A stretch of 46,314 bases of DNA from Bacillus coahuilensis m4-4 (GTDB taxonomy: Bacteria > Bacillota > Bacilli > Bacillales > Bacillaceae_K). Shown in pieces: positions 27,618 through 36,445 of this stretch (its first letter is position 1; every line of letters starts with the position of its first letter). The stretch covers positions 1-46,314 of the forward strand of contig NZ_ABFU01000055.1 of NCBI RefSeq assembly GCF_000171615.1, read 5' to 3'. The translations under genes and the position numbers were made by a program. The notes under the pieces are model-generated. The model did not search any database. It saw only the letters and a program-made list of their open reading frames with translations, and was not told where the DNA came from.

Positions 27618-27748
27618 TGTTCTTCCCCCTTTTTTTATTCCCAACACTTTCTCTTTCGAGATACGACTACTTGTTTCCTGCTGCGGTTTTGGTCTAACTC
27701 AAACTTCCCTATCATAGCCTTATACAAAACAATGAAAGTGGTGAAAGT

Positions 27749-28138
27749 ATGTATCGATATCACCCATTTTATCCCCCTATACAAAGACCTGTATCGTCCA
27801 GAACCATGAGATACCCTTATCCAGTTCAAGTGCCCCACAGAGATTTCCCGCCAGTTGATCCAAATATCTTTATGAATTCTGCAAAGACGACATTACCTAT
27901 CATGGAGGACGGGATCTTATTAATGAAAAAAATTTCCACTGATGTTCAGTTCGCCACCCATATAATGGATGCAGCTCAACAATCAGATAACCAAAAGGTG
28001 AAGAAGCTTGTCAACTCTATCGGTATGACAACTGAACCTAGCCTCAACTTTAATCCAGACGGTTTCTCAATTCATTTTATGGAATCAGATGGCTCAGCAG
28101 ATTGTTGTAAAGTCGACTTGTCAGTAAGATGGCGTTAA
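27749..28138 (+). CDS. yuzC: YuzC-like protein of unknown function
   Basis: A 129-residue protein. The N-terminal 40 residues are rich in Pro, Tyr and Arg (MYRYHPFYPPIQRPV, then RYPYPVQVPHRDFPPVDP). The C-terminal part is a helical domain ending in two cysteines (DGSADCCKVDLSVRW). There is no signal peptide or membrane segment. AATGAAAGTGGTGAAAGT precedes the ATG. The composition is reminiscent of spore-associated proteins. The name rests on resemblance to B. subtilis YuzC and on neighbourhood. Confidence 0.6.
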   Translation: MYRYHPFYPPIQRPVSSRTMRYPYPVQVPHRDFPPVDPNIFMNSAKTTLPIMEDGILLMKKISTDVQFATHIMDAAQQSDNQKVKKLVNSIGMTTEPSLNFNPDGFSIHFMESDGSADCCKVDLSVRWR

Positions 28139-28143
28139 ATTAT

Positions 28144-28175
28144 AATACCACGCAGGCCTTGGCTTGCGTGGTATT
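28144..28175. terminator. Bidirectional terminator between yuzC and the Tyr/Gly-rich gene
   Basis: AATACCACGCA pairs perfectly with TGCGTGGTATT around a 10-base loop. It lies between convergent genes. Confidence 0.85.
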
Positions 28176-28183
28176 TGTTTTCA

Positions 28184-28384
28184 TTAATAATATGGGTAGT
28201 AACCAGGATAGCCGTAGTAAGGATATGGTTGGTATAGAGGATAATTAGGTCGTGCGATAGCTCCTCCAACCAGTCCCCCTAATAAACCGGCAGCAAGTGG
28301 AGCGCCAAAGAAAAATCCACCACCAAATGGTCTTCTCCCTATTCCGTATGGTCTTCTGCCATAAGGTCGTCTGTAATCATACAT
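28184..28384 (-). CDS. Small Tyr/Gly/Pro/Arg-rich protein
   Basis: A 66-residue protein of extreme composition: repeated RRPYG/RRPFG units at the N-terminus, a hydrophobic glycine-rich middle (LAAGLLGGLVGGAIA, about residues 30-45) and a C-terminus of repeated PYYGYPGYYPYY type. GGAGG lies upstream of the ATG. Such small aromatic-rich proteins in Bacillus are often spore coat or inner-spore components; this is inference from composition alone. Confidence 0.65.
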   Translation of the reverse strand: MYDYRRPYGRRPYGIGRRPFGGGFFFGAPLAAGLLGGLVGGAIARPNYPLYQPYPYYGYPGYYPYY

Positions 28385-28696
28385 CTATATTTCCTCCTCT
28401 TTGATTTGGGCATTCCATACATATTATGGAGGATACGGCAGGTTGGAGTGGGCATTAACTTAATTTTTGTTGGGAAATTGGAATGATTTTTTGATAAGGG
28501 GTTGAATGCTTGGTTCTTTGGTTGTTATTTTCTTACTTATGGAGCATGGTGCTTTTAAAGGATTCTTTTTTTGAGGATTTGAACTGGGCACCATCTTTAC
28601 GGAAATGAATGCATCTCACTACTAAGTAAAGCTAGTAGTTCACTCTCAAACATCAACGTTTACGATAGTGCAATAACTGGTACATAATCCCCTATA
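28385..28696. other. 312-bp interval without a recognisable gene
   Basis: No reading frame with a ribosome site, no tRNA fold and no riboswitch signature was found. The plus strand is unusually G/T-rich around 28440-28570 (many TTGG and TTTTTTG words) compared with neighbours, which may be a decayed gene. It also holds the promoter of the 28184-28384 gene. Confidence 0.4.
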
Positions 28697-28726
28697 TAAA
28701 AAACCGTCCCATCCTCTGGAACGGTC
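28697..28726 (-). terminator. Terminator of the yuiF-type transporter gene
   Basis: ACCGT pairs with ACGGT, plus CC/GG after one mismatch. A T-run follows on the minus strand, just beyond the transporter stop codon. Confidence 0.6.
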
Positions 28727-28731
28727 CTCTA

Positions 28732-30051
28732 TTATAATACTAATGCGGCAATCCACCCAAATACTACTAGTGGAATATTAAAATGAATAAATGTTGGCAC
28801 ACAAGTATCCCATATGTGATGGTGCTGGCCATCTGCATTTAATCCTGCCGTTGGACCAAGTGTACTATCTGAAGCTGGGGCTCCTGCATCACCGAGCGCA
28901 CCTGCTGTTCCGATAATAGCAATGGTTGCCAATGGACTAAACCCTAGCGCCGCTGCTAGTGGAACAAAAATAGTGGCAATAATCGGGATGGTTGCAAAGG
29001 AAGATCCTATTCCCATTGTGATAAATAATCCGACAATTAGCATAAGTAAAGCCCCTAGGGTTTGGCTACTACCTATAAAAGATGAAGTTTGATCCACTAA
29101 AACGGCAACGTCTCCAGTCTCTTTTACAACATTTGAGAATCCATTTGCTGTAATCATGACAAACCCGATAAATGCCATCATTTTCATACCTTCTGTTAGT
29201 AGTTCATCGCTCCGGCTAAATTCAACTGCTTTTGTCATGTATAAAATAAGTAAGCCAGTCAGTGCAGCTAGAATCATCGAATCTGTTTCAATCTGAATAA
29301 AGAGAGAGACGATAATCGCAATACTAGAAGCGATAATATTCCATTTAGAAGGAACATCTTCTATACCCTCATCGCTCGTAAGATCAACTTGAATATACCT
29401 ACGTTGCTTACGATACGAGATAAAAATGGCTGTCAAAAGACCGATGACCATTCCACCTACTGGAATTAACATGGCTTTTGGGACATCGCTCAATCGTATA
29501 TCCATCCCTGCCGTAGCCATATTCTCAGCGATAATTTCATGAAACATTAAACCAAAACCATACGGTAGAAGAATATATGGAGCCGTAAGTCCAAATGTTA
29601 TTACCGTAGCGATTAAACGACGATCTAAGCCTAGTTCATTCATAACTTTAAGTAAAGGTGGAATTAAAATAGGTATAAATGCAATATGAATTGGAACAAC
29701 ATTTTGAGACATAATGGATATAATTAAGATCACCAATAATAGTGCTACTTTAGATAAAACCTTTCGCTTAGACTCTCCTTCTTTTCCTACAAGCTTCACC
29801 ATAATATTAACGAGTAAATTGGGAAACCCAGTACTTGAAATGGCGACAGCAAACCCTCCTAATAGCGCGTAGCTTAAAGCAATGGTTGCTCCTCCTCCAA
29901 GACCTTCTGTCAAAGCTTTCAGTGTACCTTCAAGGCCAAGCCCGCCACTTAGTCCTCCAGCTAAAGCTCCAACGACTAGAGCAATGACTACATTTATTCG
30001 TAACAAGCTTAAGACAAGCATAACTAGCACAGCAATAATAACAGCATTCAT
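28732..30051 (-). CDS. yuiF: Na+/H+ antiporter-family transporter (YuiF type)
   Basis: A 439-residue membrane protein with about eleven transmembrane helices of the NhaC/ion-transporter superfamily. LGDAGAPASDSTLGPTAGLN near the C-terminus and NVVPIHIAFIPILIPPLLKV are typical. B. subtilis YuiF (about 441) is annotated as a putative Na+/H+ antiporter or amino-acid transporter; the substrate is not fixed by sequence. The start chosen, ATG at 30051, is preceded by GAGGTG and matches the MNAVIIAVLVML start of the family. An in-frame ATG 15 codons upstream is unlikely. It lies downstream of pepA behind a terminator. Confidence 0.82.
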   Translation of the reverse strand: MNAVIIAVLVMLVLSLLRINVVIALVVGALAGGLSGGLGLEGTLKALTEGLGGGATIALSYALLGGFAVAISSTGFPNLLVNIMVKLVGKEGESKRKVLSKVALLLVILIISIMSQNVVPIHIAFIPILIPPLLKVMNELGLDRRLIATVITFGLTAPYILLPYGFGLMFHEIIAENMATAGMDIRLSDVPKAMLIPVGGMVIGLLTAIFISYRKQRRYIQVDLTSDEGIEDVPSKWNIIASSIAIIVSLFIQIETDSMILAALTGLLILYMTKAVEFSRSDELLTEGMKMMAFIGFVMITANGFSNVVKETGDVAVLVDQTSSFIGSSQTLGALLMLIVGLFITMGIGSSFATIPIIATIFVPLAAALGFSPLATIAIIGTAGALGDAGAPASDSTLGPTAGLNADGQHHHIWDTCVPTFIHFNIPLVVFGWIAALVL

Positions 30052-30200
30052 TTCTAACACCTCAAGTTCATTAATCGTGATGAATTCCTCTAACAAAATA
30101 CTTTAGTTTGTTAAATTGGTAGAGTAATAAAATACGATTATTAATGTAACAGATGATCTTAAGTGCTGTCAACAAATTGTTTTTAAATTGTTTAAATAAG

Positions 30201-30230
30201 AAAAAAGCCGTTCCGAAGAACAACTTTTTT
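30201..30230 (-). terminator. Terminator of pepA
   Basis: AAAAAAG pairs with CTTTTTT, and GTTC pairs with GAAC around a four-base loop, behind the pepA stop codon. Confidence 0.75.
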
Positions 30231-30239
30231 GTGATTACT

Positions 30240-31739
30240 TTATTCTTTTGGTTGGAATGTTTCTACGAATGCACCTAGTGTTCGAACCATCACTCCTGTA
30301 GCTCCATCTGGACCTAGATCATTTGGTGATTTAGCTACGGAAGTACCAGCAATATCTAAATGTACCCATGGTGTGCTTTCAACAAATTCTCCAATGAATG
30401 CACCCGCAAATAGAGCATGGCCATCTCGTCCAGGTGAATTATTCAAATCGGCTACTTTACTTTTTCGAACACGTCTTTTGTCTCCCTCGGTGTAGGGTAG
30501 GCGCCAAATGAATTCCCCTGCTTCATGAGATGACTCAAGGATTTGCTCAAATAAGTATTCATCATTTGTCATCGCACCCGTCTTGTCATATCCGAGTGCA
30601 ACAATCACACCACCTGTAAGTGTTGCTACATCGATAATATAATTTGCTCCGTGGTGTTTTGCGTATGTGACAGCATCAGCTAGAGCTAATCGACCTTCTG
30701 CGTCTGTATTTAAAATTTCAATTGTTTTCCCATTCATAGAAGTAATCACATCATCAGGTTTAAATGCATGTCCACTAATCATATTGTCAGTTGAAGGGAT
30801 GACAGCCACTACGTTTTGTTCAGGTTTTAATTCTCCAATAATCTCCATAGCCCCAAGTACAGAAGCTGCTCCGCCCATATCTGTTTTCATTCCTACTATA
30901 CCGTCTTTTGGCTTAATGCTATAGCCACCCGTATCAAAGGTAATCCCCTTTCCTACAAGGCCAATCACATCATGCCAGTCGTCTTTTCCTTGATATTTTA
31001 ACACAATCATTTTTGGTGGTTCTGTTGAACCTTGATTTACAGCTAGTAAAGCGCCCATTCCTAGTTCTTCCATTTGTTCCTTATCTAAAATTTCTGCTTC
31101 AAAATCATAGCGCTTTGCGAGTTCTAAGGCGTAATTTGCCATGCTAGTTGCCGTTAACATATTAGACGGCATATTCACAAGATTTCGAGCTGAATTGGTT
31201 GCTTGACCGTACACTTCTCCTACTTTTAGAGCAGATTGAATTTCTGCTGAATCTCCACTTGATGATACATGTACTTCCTCAATTGTTACTTCTGGTTCAT
31301 TTGACTTCTCTTTATATCCATCAAATTGATAGGTAGAAAGAGTAAAGCCTTCAGAAAAGGCATGTGCTACATCTAGCGTTGTAAACTTCTCTGAAACAAA
31401 GCTATCTAGCTCTAATCCTACCTGAGATACTTTTAAGGATTTTAACTTTTTTGATGCACGTCCAAATGCTTCCCTTAACTCATCGAATGTTAAGTCCTTT
31501 TCACGTCCTAAACCAACAAATAACAGACGTTTTGCATTCAATTTTCCAAGTGTATGTAGCATAGAAATTTGTTTTTTATGAAATGAAATGTCTTTTGATT
31601 TAAGTAGCTCTGTTATGCCACCATCAAATTTTTCATCCACTTCTTTTAGGTACCCTTGAACTTCATTACGATGATACACACCGACAACCATCACTTCAAG
31701 ATTCTCTTCTAATGATTTATGATTAATTGAAAATTTCAT
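30240..31739 (-). CDS. pepA: Leucyl aminopeptidase
   Basis: A 499-residue M17 family cytosolic aminopeptidase (B. subtilis YuiE/PepA 500). The family signature [13 protein letters not shown] is intact, and [16 protein letters not shown] holds the metal-binding lysine and aspartate. These enzymes are hexamers with two metal ions that remove N-terminal residues from peptides. The ATG at 31739 is preceded by GGAGGGG. An in-frame ATG 11 codons upstream (31772) lacks a site. It is monocistronic and divergent from yuiD. Confidence 0.93.
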   Translation of the reverse strand: MKFSINHKSLEENLEVMVVGVYHRNEVQGYLKEVDEKFDGGITELLKSKDISFHKKQISMLHTLGKLNAKRLLFVGLGREKDLTFDELREAFGRASKKLKSLKVSQVGLELDSFVSEKFTTLDVAHAFSEGFTLSTYQFDGYKEKSNEPEVTIEEVHVSSSGDSAEIQSALKVGEVYGQATNSARNLVNMPSNMLTATSMANYALELAKRYDFEAEILDKEQMEELGMGALLAVNQGSTEPPKMIVLKYQGKDDWHDVIGLVGKGITFDTGGYSIKPKDGIVGMKTDMGGAASVLGAMEIIGELKPEQNVVAVIPSTDNMISGHAFKPDDVITSMNGKTIEILNTDAEGRLALADAVTYAKHHGANYIIDVATLTGGVIVALGYDKTGAMTNDEYLFEQILESSHEAGEFIWRLPYTEGDKRRVRKSKVADLNNSPGRDGHALFAGAFIGEFVESTPWVHLDIAGTSVAKSPNDLGPDGATGVMVRTLGAFVETFQPKE

Positions 31740-31897
31740 ATAATAACCCCTCCTACTATTATTATAAAACAAGTCTAGTCTTTTATCATGTCATGTAGAC
31801 TTTTCCTCTTTCCTGGTGAACGTTTTTCCATATGGTTATGTGGTATAATAAAGTAACTGATAAAGAGCGTTGATTCGTTCGTGAAAGGATGCAGCAC

Positions 31898-32379
31898 ATG
31901 ATGAATGTATTAGAAAATTTTCCTCTTTTGGCTTCTTTAGCAGCCATTATTTTTTTGCCCAATTTGTTAAAGTTCCCATACAATTTATTGCTACTAGAAA
32001 AGTGGATTGGTCCCTTATTACATCAACAGGTGGAATGCCAAGCTCTCACAGTGCGGCTGTTACGGCCCTAGCAACTGGAGTAGCACTTGAAACAGGATTA
32101 GATTCTCCGGTATTCTCCGTTGCTGCAATTTTTGCAATTATTGTTATGTTTGATTCTACTGGTGTAAGACGACAAGCAGGAGAGCAAGCTATTGTGCTGA
32201 ACAAGCTTGCAGGAGATTTCCAGCGATTTGTATCTGAAGCAAAAGGCTGGACTCATAAACCAGATAAAGAAAAGCAAAAGGAATTAAAAGAACTTCTCGG
32301 ACATAAGCCTATTGAAGTATTTTTCGGTGGAATATCAGGAGTTATTCTCACTTTGGTCCTTCATTTCATTATCCATTAA
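31898..32379 (+). CDS. yuiD: YuiD-like divergent PAP2/acid phosphatase-type membrane protein, frameshifted
   Basis: Repaired length is about 160 residues (B. subtilis YuiD 158). It has four or so membrane helices and the TSTGGMPSSHSAAVTALATG block, which resembles the PSxxxxSH motif of PAP2 phosphatases, plus GVRRQAGEQA. Such proteins are annotated as divergent PAP2 family; activity is unproven. The frame breaks at 31950-31956, where the T-run has seven bases. Eight (or five) put AIIF and AQFVKVPIQFIATRKVDW in one frame. As written, a 60-residue wrong-frame piece and a 125-residue remainder result. ATG at 31898 or 31901, with AAAGGA upstream. Confidence 0.82.
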
Positions 32380-32393
32380 AGGGGGTAATTCAT

Positions 32394-33200
32394 ATTCGTG
32401 TCCTATCAATCTGTCCTAGTAACACAGAATTAATGGTATTTATGGGGCTCTCTCACTTACTTGTTGGATTAGATGATGACTCTGACTGGCCATCCTCGAT
32501 TCAGCACTTACCTCGCGTTGGGAGAGACTTAGGAATAGATATGGACAAAGTGGAAGCCCTATCTCCTGACTTAGTTGTCGCTTCTTTAAGCGTACCTGGA
32601 ATGGAACGTAACATTGAACAGCTCATACAAAGAGGAATCCATCACATCGTATTGAATCCACAAAGTTTAAAGGACATTGCCGATGATCTTGTGGTTCTAG
32701 GAAAAACGATACATAATCTAAAAGCAGGAACTAGTACGGCAGAGGACTTCTTACATGACGTGAACCTACTTAAACAAGCATCAATGTCCGTCACTTCCCC
32801 ACCTTCCATTTATTTTGAGTGGTGGCCAAAACCAGTTTTTTCTCCTGGAGGGATCAACTGGCTTACTGAAGTAAGCGAACTATCGGGTGCCTATAATATT
32901 TTTTCTCATCTCAATCAAGCAAGTATACAGACCGATTGGGAGGAGGTAAGGTCACACAATCCTGATGTTATTGCACTCGCTTGGGTAGGTGTACAACAAG
33001 AAAAAATGAACGCAGGGCTTGTTAAAAAACGTCCTAAATGGAACGAGATGAAAGCTGTTCGACAGGAAAAAATCTTATTACTAGAAGAAGAATTATACTG
33101 TCGACCTTCCCCTAGACTCATACAAGGAGCCTATAAGCTAGGGTGCCTCCTGCATCCAGAAATCTATACTCCGCTAAAAGATTCGTTAAAAACAGTATAA
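32394..33200 (+). CDS. Cobalamin-binding-like periplasmic-fold protein without signal peptide, possible ATT start
   Basis: A protein of about 268 residues of the BtuF/FhuD-like type-III substrate-binding fold (VGRDLGIDMDKVEALSPDLV, FSPGGINWLTEVSELSGAYN). There is no signal peptide or lipobox, so it is probably cytoplasmic. Homologues I remember begin right at RVLSICPSNTEL, and that sequence is in frame here upstream of the first ATG (32433). The only initiator-like codon at good distance from GGGGG (32381-32385) is the ATT at 32394. Either this is a rare ATT start, the ATG at 32433 is used and 13 conserved residues are lost, or a base is wrong. Ligand assignment is by family likeness only. 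Confidence 0.7.
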   Translation: MRVLSICPSNTELMVFMGLSHLLVGLDDDSDWPSSIQHLPRVGRDLGIDMDKVEALSPDLVVASLSVPGMERNIEQLIQRGIHHIVLNPQSLKDIADDLVVLGKTIHNLKAGTSTAEDFLHDVNLLKQASMSVTSPPSIYFEWWPKPVFSPGGINWLTEVSELSGAYNIFSHLNQASIQTDWEEVRSHNPDVIALAWVGVQQEKMNAGLVKKRPKWNEMKAVRQEKILLLEEELYCRPSPRLIQGAYKLGCLLHPEIYTPLKDSLKTV

Positions 33201-33249
33201 GAAGAGGGTGTCCCAAGAGTATAATCTTTTGGGAACACCCTCTTCTTTT
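33199..33249. terminator. Bidirectional terminator between the cobalamin-binding-like gene and yuiC
   Basis: AAGAAGAGGGTG pairs with CACCCTCTTCTT, with an inner CCCAAGA/TCTTTTGGG extension. It lies between convergent genes. Confidence 0.9.
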
Positions 33250-33250
33250 C

Positions 33251-33949
33251 TTATTCTTCTCCAGTTTTCGTATACTGGGTCCTAAATACTTGCATTTCCT
33301 GGGCTTCGTTTAAAGCCTTTAATTCATCTTCTGATAATTTTCCATTCCCCCACTCAACGACATACACATCAACTGTTTGTTTTCCCCATTCATTGTACAC
33401 TTCTTCAACCGTATCGTAGTATAAATCAATTTTATTTCCGACAATAGCGGACCCTTTATCTGCTACTACACCGTATCCGTAATTTGGGATGAAAAGAATG
33501 GTGCCTATTGGAAAAACAGTTAAATCTGCTGCAATCGTTGAATATAAATCTCGTTTCACTTTGACTCCTGAGTATGTAATTCCGTATTCCGGATGACCTT
33601 CCGTTTTTCCTGTTGACTCATATCCTGCAGTATACCCAGTCGCCACTACCTTAGTTTGTTGGTATTGTGACCAGTCCATTTCTTCGAGAGTCTGAGGTGG
33701 TCCAACCACCTTTTCACTAGATGAAATACTTGTTTTCGTTGGAGATAATGAGGCTAGCAGCTTTTTCACTAAAGAAACTTCTTTACTACTATGTGTCCTG
33801 TCATCTGTCTTCTCCACAGAAGCCTTAAAAAGCATATCTCTTAATGATGACGCCTCTACCCCAGAGATACTCTCTGCAGTTGTCGTTAGTGCTAATACTA
33901 CTAAAATACACATCATACTTCGTTTTAATAACGTCTTTAAACTATTCAT
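33251..33949 (-). CDS. yuiC: Exported 3D-domain protein (YuiC)
   Basis: A 232-residue exported protein. An N-terminal signal (about residues 5-27, [19 protein letters not shown]) is followed by a low-complexity linker and a C-terminal 3D domain (about 99-205) with the three aspartates Asp142 (AADLTVFP), Asp164 (VADKGSAI) and Asp175 (KIDLYYDT). B. subtilis YuiC is a stationary-phase muralytic enzyme of this type (a resuscitation-factor-like lytic transglycosylase). There is no LysM or G5 domain. GGGAGGAG precedes the ATG. Confidence 0.88.
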   Translation of the reverse strand: MNSLKTLLKRSMMCILVVLALTTTAESISGVEASSLRDMLFKASVEKTDDRTHSSKEVSLVKKLLASLSPTKTSISSSEKVVGPPQTLEEMDWSQYQQTKVVATGYTAGYESTGKTEGHPEYGITYSGVKVKRDLYSTIAADLTVFPIGTILFIPNYGYGVVADKGSAIVGNKIDLYYDTVEEVYNEWGKQTVDVYVVEWGNGKLSEDELKALNEAQEMQVFRTQYTKTGEE

Positions 33950-34116
33950 GGAATTTTACTCCTCCCAAGAATAGTACTTTCCCAAAAAAATAAAAAGTAT
34001 TCATCCTAGTGTGGAAATTATCAAATTATTTCACAATTTAGGAGTTGTTGACGATTTTTCCCAGGACAGATTTTACCATTTTGTAAAAATTGGGCACTGT
34101 TATTCAACACACTCAA

Positions 34117-34147
34117 AACAAAAAGCATACCCAGAGGATATGCTTTT
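34117..34147 (-). terminator. Terminator of yuiB
   Basis: AAAAGCATA pairs with TATGCTTTT directly behind the yuiB stop codon. Confidence 0.75.
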
Positions 34148-34149
34148 CA

Positions 34150-34467
34150 TTAAAACATCTGATAACCTTGCTTACGTAATAATTTGATGACAATTCCAGA
34201 TAATATAGCTCCAACGAGACCACTCGTCAGTACAGTGATATCTACCCACTTAAGGTGGAAGAATGCATCCTGTAAAGACGAGAATGCCACACTAGTATTT
34301 CTAAAGTAATCAATAAACTTGACTCCGTCTATAATAAAAATAACAACAATTGGATAAATAACTGCCATGACCCAAGTCATACGTAGTAACATATTTAACA
34401 GAAATCCTATACTAAAAAACAGTACAATAAATATTAAGATTGAAAGTACAAATTGAGCTATGTCCAT
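34150..34467 (-). CDS. yuiB: YuiB-like membrane protein
   Basis: A 105-residue membrane protein with three hydrophobic segments (about 7-27, 29-48 and 80-98), the same length as B. subtilis YuiB. NMLLRMTWVMAVIYPIVVIF is the conserved core. Function unknown. AGGAGGTG lies 8 bases before the ATG at 34467; a longer in-frame start at 34530 would add 21 residues beyond the B. subtilis length. It follows yuiA on the same strand after about 75 bases. Confidence 0.82.
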   Translation of the reverse strand: MDIAQFVLSILIFIVLFFSIGFLLNMLLRMTWVMAVIYPIVVIFIIDGVKFIDYFRNTSVAFSSLQDAFFHLKWVDITVLTSGLVGAILSGIVIKLLRKQGYQMF

Positions 34468-34542
34468 TGCTTTGACACCTCCTAGAACACTAATTTTTAG
34501 TGTACTGAAAGAGGGCCATTTCGTCAACATACGAGATAGATT

Positions 34543-34671
34543 CTACTTAATTTCTTTGCCACTCCCTTGACAACATGGACATGTTTCAGAGCCACCTAAT
34601 ACAAGTTGGAAATAACCTTTACCATAACAGTATGAGCATCTCTTGTCCTTGTATGATGTACCACTTTTCAT
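34543..34671 (-). CDS. yuiA: YuiA-like zinc-knuckle miniprotein
   Basis: A 42-residue protein with two CxxCxGxG-type knuckles (CSYCYGKGY and CPCCQGSGK), like half a DnaJ zinc finger, so it should bind one zinc. GGGAG lies just upstream of the ATG at 34671. The stop is TAG at 34543-34545. Function unknown. It neighbours yuiB as in B. subtilis. Confidence 0.82.
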   Translation of the reverse strand: MKSGTSYKDKRCSYCYGKGYFQLVLGGSETCPCCQGSGKEIK

Positions 34672-34821
34672 TTAGGATCTCCCTTTCTTTTCTTAATTTT
34701 CTGATAATATATCATTGTTTTTGAAAAGTGAAAAGGTTGATATTCATCTGAATCCCTTAATGTAAGCGCAAACAACTTGTTTTATGTTCCATTTTCTTTC
34801 AATTTCACCCTTTTATAAATA

Positions 34822-35295
34822 TTAAAAAAATAAACGATAGCTTGTATATCCAAAGACATCTCCTGGATCGATTCCATCAATCTTACGCTGCAACACTCTC
34901 TTTGAACTCCTCATTTCTAAAAGCATAACAGATAGGTCTTGATGCTCGTCAAATTCTTCTGGATGAAGGAAGCGCGCATCCATTATCTCTTTTTTGGGAA
35001 CCTGAATGTAAGCTGATAGAGGTTTCAATTGAAATACAACCATATTATCACTGATTTCTTCATTTATAATCCCAGTTCTCATTCCAATTAAGCCAATCGC
35101 TTCAGTTAAGATACCTGTTTCCTCTCTTACTTCTCGAATCGCAGCTTCATCGGCCGTCTCAGAACTCTCAACAAAACCTGCTGGAATGCTCCATTTACCC
35201 TTTAATCCACCATACGTTTTCTTAACAACTAGCCATTCTCCTTTCTCGTTAATGACTAAGCCAGCTACACACATCCAAACTTTCCTTCTCTTCAT
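34822..35295 (-). CDS. NUDIX hydrolase
   Basis: A 157-residue protein with a complete Nudix box, G-x5-E-x7-REVREETGI, at about residues 41-63 (GFVESSETADEAAIREVREE). Such enzymes hydrolyse nucleoside diphosphates linked to another group; the substrate cannot be predicted. It ends in an aromatic GYTSYRLFF tail. AAAGGGTGA precedes the ATG. It is a single gene upstream of, and divergent from, the manganese riboswitch and terC-like gene. Confidence 0.85.
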   Translation of the reverse strand: MKRRKVWMCVAGLVINEKGEWLVVKKTYGGLKGKWSIPAGFVESSETADEAAIREVREETGILTEAIGLIGMRTGIINEEISDNMVVFQLKPLSAYIQVPKKEIMDARFLHPEEFDEHQDLSVMLLEMRSSKRVLQRKIDGIDPGDVFGYTSYRLFF

Positions 35296-35416
35296 CCTGT
35301 CACCCTTTCCTTTCTTCTATCTTATGAAAAAATGGCAGTATGCAGCAAGCCAAATAAATGTTGACACTTTTCTGATATTCCTTTACTATTAACACATCAA
35401 GTAGAATACGTCTCCT

Positions 35417-35506
35417 AAAGGGGAGTAGCTTTTACAGCAAAGTCGTCATTTCAGAGCTTAATGCTCTCGGCTTTGTTGGCAACTAACTGTTGTTAGCAAG
35501 ACCTTT
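35417..35506 (+). ncRNA. yybP-ykoY manganese riboswitch aptamer
   Basis: The hallmark 5' strand AAAGGGGAGTAGC (35417-35429) and 3' strand GCAAGACCTTT (35496-35506) are present. They enclose two paired arms, one around GAGCTTAATGCTC and one around CAACTAACTGTTG. AAAGG pairs with CCTTT to close P1. In this family bound Mn2+ joins the two arms. The CCTTT strand is also the 5' part of the following terminator stem, so ligand binding should prevent termination. It lies about 110 bp upstream of the terC-like ATG. Confidence 0.9.
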
Positions 35507-35532
35507 ACCGAATAGTGGTAAAGGTCTTTTTT
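35498..35532 (+). terminator. Riboswitch-controlled terminator
   Basis: AAGACCTTTACC pairs perfectly with GGTAAAGGTCTT around a 7-base loop, then TTTTTT. It overlaps the 3' strand of the aptamer P1, giving the mutually exclusive fold expected of an on-switch. Confidence 0.9.
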
Positions 35533-35619
35533 GTATGCTAAAACGTTTCTACTTGGTCATTCTAATAGAAGGTACAATCATTTTACACACAGAAAAAAAG
35601 AATTGGGGGAAAATGAAGA

Positions 35620-36401
35620 ATGGATGTTTCATTGTTATTAGAATACGGCTGGGTGTTACTTTTACTCGTGGCACTAGAAGGGTTACTTGCAGCAGATAAT
35701 GCTCTAGTTCTTGCGATTATGGTTAAGCACTTGCCGGAAGAGGAACGGAAAAAGCACTTTTTTATGGATTAGCAGGTGCATTTGTATTCCGTTTTGCTTC
35801 GTTATTTGTGATTTCATTCCTAGTAGATGTTTGGCAGGTTCAAGCAATAGGAGCTCTATACTTACTATTTATCGCTCTTAATCACATACTGCGTAAGGTT
35901 GCCTTTAAAAAGAATCCAAATGAAGAAATCGAAGAAGATAAGCAAAAGAAAAAAGCTGGCTTTTGGGGTACTGTATTAAAAGTAGAATTAGCAGATATTG
36001 CCTTCGCTATTGATTCTATTTTAGCTGCGGTTGCACTTGCCCTAACTTTACCCAATACTCCTCTACCTGAAATTGGAGGGTTAGATGGAGGGAAATTCCT
36101 TGTCATTTTTGCTGGTGGATTAATTGGCTTAATTATCATGCGATTTGCGGCAAACCAGTTCGTTAGACTATTACATTCTAGACCTGGGTTAGAAATCGCT
36201 GCTTTTATGATTGTTGGATGGGTTGGGGTGAAGCTTGCTGTATACACGTTAGCCCACCCTGCACTGGGCGTGATTGAAGAAAGCTTCCCTAAATCTCCAG
36301 GTTGGAAAATCACCTTCTATGTGGTGTTATTATTAATTGCAGTAGGTGGTTGGTTTTTATCGAAAGAAAAAGAAGAGCCATCTTCTGATACTGTCATCTA
36401 A
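35620..36401 (+). CDS. TerC-family membrane protein (YkoY/YceF-like manganese exporter), frameshifted
   Basis: Repaired length is 260 residues. It has seven or so transmembrane helices and the two acidic intramembrane motifs of the family, EGLLAADNALVLAIMV and ELADIAFAIDSILAAVALAL. TerC proteins such as B. subtilis YkoY (MeeY) and YceF (MeeF) export Mn2+ and metalate secreted enzymes; which one this is cannot be told. The frame breaks at 35749-35753, where one A is missing. Adding it gives EERKKALFYGLAGAFVFRFA and joins the long frame. As written, only the second half is readable. GGGGGA lies 9 bases before the ATG. It is controlled by the riboswitch upstream. Confidence 0.9.
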
Positions 36402-36405
36402 TTTA

Positions 36406-36444
36406 AAAATGCCCGTCCACATTGTGTGGCGGGCAATTTTTTTT
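36406..36444. terminator. Bidirectional terminator between the terC-like gene and yumB
   Basis: TGCCCG and CCACA pair with TGTGG and CGGGCA, with one bulged T. T-runs are on both sides. It lies between convergent genes. Confidence 0.85.
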
Positions 36445-36445
36445 A

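Noticed and set aside
35882-36313. 143-codon minus-strand frame inside the terC-like gene
   Set aside because: Antisense to the conserved TerC coding sequence; composition is the mirror image of hydrophobic codons, and there is no ribosome site.
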